Shown one piece after another: positions 59,270 through 64,000 of a stretch of 64,000 nt of DNA; positions within the stretch are counted from its first letter, which is position 1, and each line of letters starts with the position of its first letter. The stretch covers positions 630,894-694,893 of the forward strand of contig NZ_CAJE01000012.1 of the NCBI RefSeq assembly GCF_000308215.1, written 5' to 3'. The position numbers and the translations under genes were made by a program. This stretch comes from Methanomassiliicoccus luminyensis B10 (GTDB lineage: Archaea > Thermoplasmatota > Thermoplasmata > Methanomassiliicoccales > Methanomassiliicoccaceae). The notes beneath the pieces were generated by a model, which was given only the letters and a program-made list of their open reading frames with translations, made no database searches and was not told where the DNA came from.

Positions 59270-60442
59270 ATGGCCGTTCCACCATCGATGGGCGTGAAAC
59301 TAGGATACAGCGACAGGTCCCGCCTCGTCGTTCAGTCGGAGATCAGGAACATGACCCTGGAATGCAACAGGGTCGGGGGGATCAATCTCGCGCAGGGCGT
59401 GTGCGATCTTGATGTGCCCCAAGTGGTCATCGAATCCGCGTACGAGGCGATGAAGCAGGGAACGAACCAGTACACCAGGTACGACGGGCTGCCCATCATA
59501 AGAAAAGCGATCGCGCACAAGTTCAAGACCTTCAACCACGCGGACATCGACCCGGAGAAGAACGTCGTCGTCTCCGCCGGCGCGACCGGAGCGTTCTATT
59601 CGGCCTGCCTCGCGTTGCTGAACCCCGGCGATGAGGTCATTGTGTTCGAGCCGTTCTACCAGTACCATGTGAACACGCTGCTGGCCGTCGGTGCTGTTCC
59701 GAGATACGTTAGCATGAAGACGCCCGAGTGGACCATCGACATGGATGAGGTTAGGTCCGTGATCACCCCAAGGACCAAGGCGATGATCATCAACACGCCC
59801 GGCAACCCGTCAGGCAAAGTGTTCACCAGGAAAGAGCTGGAGGAGCTCGGTTCCATATGCGAAGCAGCGGACATCTTCCTGTTCTCCGATGAGATCTATG
59901 AGTACTTCGTCTACGACGGCCTGGAGCACGTCAGCCCGTGGTCGATACCGTTGTTGAGGGAGAGGACCATCGTCATCTCCGGTTACTCCAAGACGTTCTC
60001 CATCACCGGGTGGAGGCTTGGCTACTGCGTGTGCGGCGAGCGCTGGGCGCAGATGATCGGGTACATGAACGACTTGGTGTACGTGTGCGCACCGGCACCG
60101 TTGCAGGTCGGCGTGGCCGAGGGCATCATGAGGCTGCCGCCGAGCTACTACGAGAACATCGCCAGAACGTACCAATATAAGAGGGACGAGATGATCTCTT
60201 CCCTCCGTAGCGCGGGCATGGAGCCGTACGTGCCTCGGGGGGCGTATTACATCCTGGCGGACGTGACCAACGTGCCCGGTAGAACGAGCAAAGAGAAGGC
60301 GCTGCGTATACTGAAGGAGAAGAATGTGGCATCGGTGCCGGGATCGGCGTTCTACTCGAACGGAGGAGGGGAGAACCTGGTCAGGTTCTGCTTCGCCAAG
60401 AGGGACGAGGTGCTGAGTCGAGTGTGCGCATGCCTGAAGTAA
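59270..60442 (+). CDS. Class I/II PLP-dependent aminotransferase
   Basis: About 390 residues, fold type I. INLAQGVCDLDVP, SAGATGAFYSACLALL, NTPGNPSGKVFT, FLFSDEIYEYFVYDG, the PLP lysine in SGYSKTFSITGWRLGY, and the carboxylate Arg in NLVRFCFAK. Resembles the aspartate/aromatic aminotransferase subgroup; substrate not readable. The frame runs upstream to 59144, but that part overlaps the pseudogene, so I start at ATG 59270 (59288 also possible). GC content returns to the high value from here. Confidence 0.87.
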   Translation: MAVPPSMGVKLGYSDRSRLVVQSEIRNMTLECNRVGGINLAQGVCDLDVPQVVIESAYEAMKQGTNQYTRYDGLPIIRKAIAHKFKTFNHADIDPEKNVVVSAGATGAFYSACLALLNPGDEVIVFEPFYQYHVNTLLAVGAVPRYVSMKTPEWTIDMDEVRSVITPRTKAMIINTPGNPSGKVFTRKELEELGSICEAADIFLFSDEIYEYFVYDGLEHVSPWSIPLLRERTIVISGYSKTFSITGWRLGYCVCGERWAQMIGYMNDLVYVCAPAPLQVGVAEGIMRLPPSYYENIARTYQYKRDEMISSLRSAGMEPYVPRGAYYILADVTNVPGRTSKEKALRILKEKNVASVPGSAFYSNGGGENLVRFCFAKRDEVLSRVCACLK

Positions 60443-60537
60443 TGAGGTAGATTGGGATGCGGCAACAGATGCACATTCGAAAAAAAATCCCGCTGTAAGA
60501 TTTTTTAATATTTTTTTAGAAATTTTAGAATCCAAAG

Positions 60538-60646
60538 TGCGAGGGGCCGGATTTGAACCGGCGGACCTCTTCAGGAACAGATCTTGAGTCTGTCGCCTTT
60601 GGCCGATGAGTGTGAGTCATCATTGACCTGGCTTGGCTACCCTCGC
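60538..60646 (-). tRNA. tRNA-Leu(CAA) with a predicted D-loop intron
   Basis: Minus strand. The acceptor stem is GCGAGGG/CCCTCGC with discriminator A and no encoded CCA. The anticodon arm is ACAGA-CTCAAGA-TCTGT, anticodon CAA (codon UUG). A variable arm (TCCTGAAGAGGT) marks class II tRNA-Leu, and the T arm is GCCGG-TTCAAAT-CCGGC. The D arm is interrupted; removing 60599-60622 restores a normal GCCAAGCCAGGTCAAAGGC. The mature tRNA would be 85 nt. Confidence 0.93.
60599..60622 (-). other. Predicted 24-nt intron in the D-loop of tRNA-Leu(CAA)
   Basis: The flanks fold as a bulge-helix-bulge motif. The exon strand GGTC pairs with the intron strand GGCC (4 bp), with a 3-nt bulge AAT at the 5' junction and AAA at the 3' junction. 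The intron closes as GATGA-CTCACAC-TCATC. Cutting after the second base of each bulge gives exon ends ...GGTCAA and AGGCG..., near positions 21/22. The fit is exact, but splicing is unproven. Confidence 0.85.
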
Positions 60647-60675
60647 GGTGATGGACTTTCGTAAATACCATGCAC

Positions 60676-60683
60676 ATATTAAA
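60676..60683 (-). promoter_or_regulatory. TATA box of tRNA-Leu(CAA)
   Basis: TTTAATAT on the minus strand about 34 bp upstream of the tRNA 5' end. A T-run on the minus strand at 60480-60487 may end the transcript. Confidence 0.5.
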
Positions 60684-60933
60684 CCTTGCTTAGCCCAGAT
60701 TTATACCGTTTGTGGACCGGAATCTACACGGAGAATACATCCAGACGTTTTATTCATAGTATATTATGGTTGGCGAAGTATTTTATATTCATAATTCCAT
60801 TTACGTCCGCCTGTGCAAGCAGGCACGGGAGGGGTGCAGAACGACCTCGCCATTTCCTCCAGATTCGAACCACCCACAGATTCTTTAGAGGTGGCACCTC
60901 TCCCCCTCAACGTCCGCTACTTGATTTCATGTC

Positions 60934-61824
60934 TCATAGCGTCGTCACTGTCGCTTTGCCGTTGGAGACCGCCACGGTATGCTCGGTCTGCGCCACCATG
61001 CCTCCCCTGACCTCAGAGAGCATGGGGTACGCGAACAGCAGGCCGTGCCGGACCAGCGTCTTCAGGTGAATGGGCGCCTTGGAATCGAGCTTGGTGCACC
61101 AGCGCTCGCAGAACGGCAGCGTGCCGAAGTTCTCCTTCAACAGGCGGAAATGCTCAGCGGCCTTCTCGTCCCGGAGCTCCCGGTCCCGCATGATGCGGTA
61201 GATATTGCCGTGCTTGGAGTTGCGCACCTCGCCGGCGCCGTTGGTGGAGAACGGCTCGATGGCGAGGATCATGTCCTTCCCGACCCTGGTGAGATTGCCG
61301 TCGTCGTAGTTGGCGACGGAAATGCCTGCGTGCAGGTTGTACTGCTGCATGCTGTGCCCGGTGAGGTTCGTCACCGGCAGGTAGCCGTTGCTCTTGACGC
61401 CACGCTCTATGGCGCCACCCAGAGCGCCGATCGGAACGCCCTCGCTGACGATCTCGATGGCCATCCCCAGCCCTTTCGCGGACGCGTCGATCAGGGGGCC
61501 CCAGTTCCTCGTGCCCACCTCCACCGTTTGCGCTGTATCCCCGATATAGCCATCCACGTGCGCTCCGACATCCACCTTCACCAGGTCGCCCCGGCTGAAC
61601 TTCAGCTCGTCATTGGTGCTCGGCGAGTAGTGCGCGGCGACCTCGTTGATGCTGATATTGGTCGGGAATGCCGGCTTCGCCCCCCTCTTCTCGATGAGGG
61701 CTTCCACCTCCTCGGCCACGCTCAGCAGGCTGACGCCCTCCCCGACCATGCCTGCACCGAGCAAGCGCGCTTCACTAGCAATGGCGCCGGCCCTCTTCAC
61801 CTTCTCGAGGACCTCGTCATTCAT
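60934..61824 (-). CDS. map: Methionine aminopeptidase, type II
   Basis: 296 residues, pita-bread fold. The metal ligands are visible: Asp in VDVGAHVDGYIGD (two), His in NLTGHSM, Glu in AIEPFST, and Glu in VAQTEHT. The type II insert is present between the His and first Glu. Removes initiator methionine. Its ATG overlaps the stop of sua5 by 8 bp, in an operon with sua5 and an MBL-fold hydrolase. Confidence 0.94.
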   Translation of the reverse strand: MNDEVLEKVKRAGAIASEARLLGAGMVGEGVSLLSVAEEVEALIEKRGAKPAFPTNISINEVAAHYSPSTNDELKFSRGDLVKVDVGAHVDGYIGDTAQTVEVGTRNWGPLIDASAKGLGMAIEIVSEGVPIGALGGAIERGVKSNGYLPVTNLTGHSMQQYNLHAGISVANYDDGNLTRVGKDMILAIEPFSTNGAGEVRNSKHGNIYRIMRDRELRDEKAAEHFRLLKENFGTLPFCERWCTKLDSKAPIHLKTLVRHGLLFAYPMLSEVRGGMVAQTEHTVAVSNGKATVTTL

Positions 61825-62455
61825 TCAAAGCCGCCTCGATCGTTTCCGCCGGAATGGCCCCGGGACGAATGAGGGCCATCTCGCCCTCGTTGAGCTGGAC
61901 TATGGTGGACGGCTTTCCGAACCGGGCGGGGCCGCCGTCGACGTACACGCTGACCGCGGGGCCGAGGTCGCCGATAGCGTCCTGGCAGGTCAGGGGGTTC
62001 TTGTGAGAGTGGATGTTCGCCGACGTGGACACTATCGGCCCGAACTCTTCGATGATCTTCAGCGCGACGGGGTTGTCCGGTATCCGAATCCCGATCTCGT
62101 TGGTCGACGATGTCAGTATGTCCGGCACCGCCGGCCTCTTGGCGACGATGAGGGTTATGGGCCCGGGCATGAACTTCTTGACCAGGCTCCTGGCCCGGTC
62201 ATCGAGGACGGCAAGCTCCTCCATCATCCTGACGTCCTTCACCGCTATGGACATGGCCATGTCAAACGGGCGCCTCTTGGCCATGTATACGCGCTTCACC
62301 GCCGTCTCGTCGAACGGGTCGCACCCCAGCCCGTACACCGTCTCGGTCGGATAGACAATAAGCCTCCCAGCGGCGAGCTCCGATACTATACGCTCCATCT
62401 GCTCCTCGGGGATCGTGACGACCCCACCCTTCTCCACTACCTTGACTATCTCCAT
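61817..62455 (-). CDS. sua5: Threonylcarbamoyl-AMP synthase (Sua5/YrdC family)
   Basis: About 212 residues, single YrdC domain without a long C-terminal Sua5 tail. LIVYPTETVYGLGCDP, the KRR lysine/arginine set in VYMAKRRPFDMAMSI, and VSTSANIHSHKNP. It makes threonylcarbamoyl-AMP for tRNA t6A37. ATG 62455 overlaps the previous stop (TGATG). Confidence 0.92.
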   Translation of the reverse strand: MEIVKVVEKGGVVTIPEEQMERIVSELAAGRLIVYPTETVYGLGCDPFDETAVKRVYMAKRRPFDMAMSIAVKDVRMMEELAVLDDRARSLVKKFMPGPITLIVAKRPAVPDILTSSTNEIGIRIPDNPVALKIIEEFGPIVSTSANIHSHKNPLTCQDAIGDLGPAVSVYVDGGPARFGKPSTIVQLNEGEMALIRPGAIPAETIEAALNE

Positions 62456-63096
62456 CAGTATTCCCCTAGATATCTCAGCGCTTCCACGATCTGCTCCCCC
62501 GCGTTCCCCCGGGCGGAGGGGCCGTGCCCCGGGTAGAGGTCCACCGCTCCCAGTGCCTGGAGCTTCTTCACCGAGGCGACCAGGTCGCCATGGTTCCCCG
62601 TGCTCAGGTCCCATCGGCCCACTCCGCCGGCGAAGACGGTGTCCCCGCTCAGCAGGGCCTTCGATCTGGCATCGAAAAGGGATATGCCTCCGGCAGTATG
62701 GCCGGGGGTGTGTATCACCTGCAGCTCATGCTCCCCGGTGGAAAGTACTTCCCCTCCCCGAAGCTCCTCCACGTCCAGGGGCGCCAAGCTTTCCCCGAAC
62801 ATGATGGCCTCGGTCCCCCTGGCCGAGCCCTCTCTGACCGGGGGCGCGTCAAGCTCGTGAATGAGCACCTTGGCCCCCAGCGCGGCGGAGAGCGCGGCAG
62901 CGCCCCCCACATGATCGAAATGGCGGTGAGTGAGGACGAGATGGGAGACCCTGTCCTTCCCCAGCGCCTTGGTGATGGCCCGGAGGGTCCTTTCGGCATA
63001 TGCCCCGGTGCCCGCGTCCACCAGAATGGGCTCGTCCCCTGTGAGCAGGAAAACGTTGGAATCGAAACCCTGTCCAGGGAACATATGGACGGTCAT
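62455..63096 (-). CDS. Metallo-beta-lactamase-fold hydrolase (glyoxalase II-like)
   Basis: 213 residues. The zinc motif THRHFDH (HxHxDH), later HTPGHTAGGISLF, LLSGDTVFAGG and YPGHGPS give the set of metal ligands. Similar to hydroxyacylglutathione-hydrolase-like enzymes; the physiological thioester or other substrate is not known. First gene of the operon with sua5 and map; TATA-like AAGTTAAATA (63121-63130) about 29 bp upstream predicts a leaderless mRNA. Confidence 0.87.
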   Translation of the reverse strand: MTVHMFPGQGFDSNVFLLTGDEPILVDAGTGAYAERTLRAITKALGKDRVSHLVLTHRHFDHVGGAAALSAALGAKVLIHELDAPPVREGSARGTEAIMFGESLAPLDVEELRGGEVLSTGEHELQVIHTPGHTAGGISLFDARSKALLSGDTVFAGGVGRWDLSTGNHGDLVASVKKLQALGAVDLYPGHGPSARGNAGEQIVEALRYLGEY

Positions 63097-63331
63097 CTGA
63101 TGTTGAGAAGTCCGAGGGGCTATTTAACTTATTCTAGCCAAGTGAAAACGGAGTCAGGAATGTGTCTAGCGGCATCCGCTCTGGCTAACGAGAAACGAAT
63201 GAAATATCTGTCTTTCGAACGAATGAACGTTCCACCGTGAACTCTAAGTACGTGGTGGCTCCTCGACTGGATACCACGGACCGGGGCGGTGCGCCCGGGA
63301 CCGCGGCCGCCACTGATCGAGGGAAACACGG

Positions 63332-63694
63332 ATGGATGATCATTTCTGCCCATTTTGCTTCGTAAGGAGAACAGCGCCCCAGGTGACCAAGGACCTGGTG
63401 ATGAAGTTCGCAAAGGTCCCCGGCGTGCATATCAGGGTGCGGGAGGACCGCTGCACCGGCTGCGGCGCCTGCGTCAGGAAGAACTATTGCCTCGTCGGCG
63501 CCATATCCATCGCGGACAGGAAGGCCAGGGTGGACCAGGAGTTGTGCCGCGGCTGCGGGCGCTGCACCCATTTCTGCCAGAAGAAGGCTTTAGAGACATA
63601 CGGCCTGGCCCCGGACATAGTGAACGGCGCGACCGGCCTGGCGCACGACGCCATCAGGCGAACCGACCGTCTGGTCCGCTCGGTCCTGAAGTGA
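63332..63694 (+). CDS. Ferredoxin-like protein with two [4Fe-4S] sites
   Basis: 120 residues. The N-terminus has an extra CxxC (HFCPFCFV). The two cluster sites are CTGCGACVRKNYC and CRGCGRCTHFC, the first with a longer spacing to its last Cys. The C-terminal 35 residues form a helix-rich tail. It may act as an electron carrier or a subunit of a larger complex; no partner adjacent. GAGGGA lies about 10 bp before ATG. Confidence 0.78.
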   Translation: MDDHFCPFCFVRRTAPQVTKDLVMKFAKVPGVHIRVREDRCTGCGACVRKNYCLVGAISIADRKARVDQELCRGCGRCTHFCQKKALETYGLAPDIVNGATGLAHDAIRRTDRLVRSVLK

Positions 63695-63896
63695 TGCCGC
63701 GGTGACCGGGCCGAGAGGGCCGTCTTTCGCCTTTTTCCCAACGTCCCGGACCTCCAGGGGGTCCGGACAAGCATTTATATTCATTGCGCACCCCACCACG
63801 AGAGCGACCAACGTTACGGCGTTGCATGGGCATGGGGAGCGGCCGCTGGGGCGAGAACCCCATACGGCCGAGGACCGTGCGCGAGGGAGCGATAGC

Positions 63897-64000
63897 ATGG
63901 CACGCGGCATCATCGACAGAGTTGCGCAACGGATCAAGATAATGAGGAACGGCCCCTACGTGGTCTCGGGCGACGTGCCCCTGGACAAGCAGATCACCGA
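63897..64000 (+). CDS. CDGSH-type iron-sulfur protein, N-terminal part (runs off the window)
   Basis: The 34 visible codons read MARGIIDRVAQRIKIMRNGP and then YVVSGDVPLDKQIT, resembling the N-terminal strands before the CDGSH iron-sulfur motif, which would lie past the window. ATG 63897 is preceded by GAGGGAGCGATAGC, and AAGCATTTATATTC (63769-63782) is a good TATA box, giving a leader of roughly 90 nt. Confidence 0.65.
   Translation, partial: MARGIIDRVAQRIKIMRNGPYVVSGDVPLDKQIT

Noticed and set aside
1-64000. CRISPR arrays, insertion sequences, replication origin
   Set aside because: No regularly spaced repeats, no transposase-like product, no Cdc6/Orc1 gene or origin repeats were found on either strand.

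Overview
This window is archaeal DNA, GC-rich over most of its length. The evidence is an archaeal diphthamide synthase, ribosomal protein L10e (uL16), an RNase P Rpr2/Rpp21 subunit, an archaeal-type ThrRS, mevalonate kinase, geranylgeranyl reductase, a tetraether lipid synthase (Tes) homologue, and TATA boxes about 26-30 nt upstream of many start codons. A methanogen marker protein (MtxX/Mmp4 family) and an MtaA/MtbA-like methyltransferase point to a methylotrophic methanogen. A high-GC Thermoplasmata lineage such as Methanomassiliicoccales is my inference; no 16S gene is present to prove it.

Layout. 1-6.3 kb: arginine biosynthesis, argC-J-B-D on the minus strand and argG-argH on the plus strand. 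6.4-12.1 kb: small proteins, a ThiD-ThiN fusion, then a membrane module of two GT4 glycosyltransferases, a VTT/DedA-like protein and a PAP2 phosphatase. 12.1-15.7 kb: a membrane-anchored FKBP, thrS and a methyltransferase. 15.6-19.0 kb: a three-gene operon joining a zinc-ribbon membrane protein, a DUF2207-like protein whose C-terminus is an alternating Cys-Ala tail ending in GGGR, and a radical SAM/SPASM enzyme with an N-terminal PqqD-like domain. This looks like a peptide-tail modification system and is the most interesting feature here. 19.1-21.5 kb: a GNAT enzyme and a parallel beta-helix surface protein. 21.7-26.1 kb: leuA-C-D-B. 26.3-28.1 kb: queD-C-E. 28.1-33.9 kb: mtxX, dph2, rpl10e, a regulator, rnp4-yhbY and serS. 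33.9-39.4 kb: mscS with a 1394-residue lamin-tail-domain protein. 39.5-44.2 kb: an archaeal lipid cluster (TrmB regulator, tes, ferredoxin, geranylgeranyl reductase, mevalonate kinase). 44.4-53.9 kb: transporters, an aminotransferase, an HtrA-like protease, regulators, membrane proteins and an AlkC-like repair protein.

53.9-59.25 kb looks like an accessory island with visibly lower GC and longer intergenic gaps. It holds a HemD-like protein, a Bat-type HTH regulator, a YaaH-family acetate transporter, an MtaA/MtbA-like methyltransferase and a multiply frameshifted FMN-reductase pseudogene. The rest holds an aminotransferase, a tRNA-Leu(CAA) with a predicted 24-nt D-loop intron, a metallo-hydrolase/sua5/map operon, a ferredoxin and the start of a CDGSH protein.

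Themes. Many genes appear to give leaderless or nearly leaderless mRNAs, while genes inside operons use Shine-Dalgarno motifs and overlapping stop/start codons (ATGA, GTGA, TGATG). Several minus- and plus-strand genes end in hairpins followed by T-tracts.
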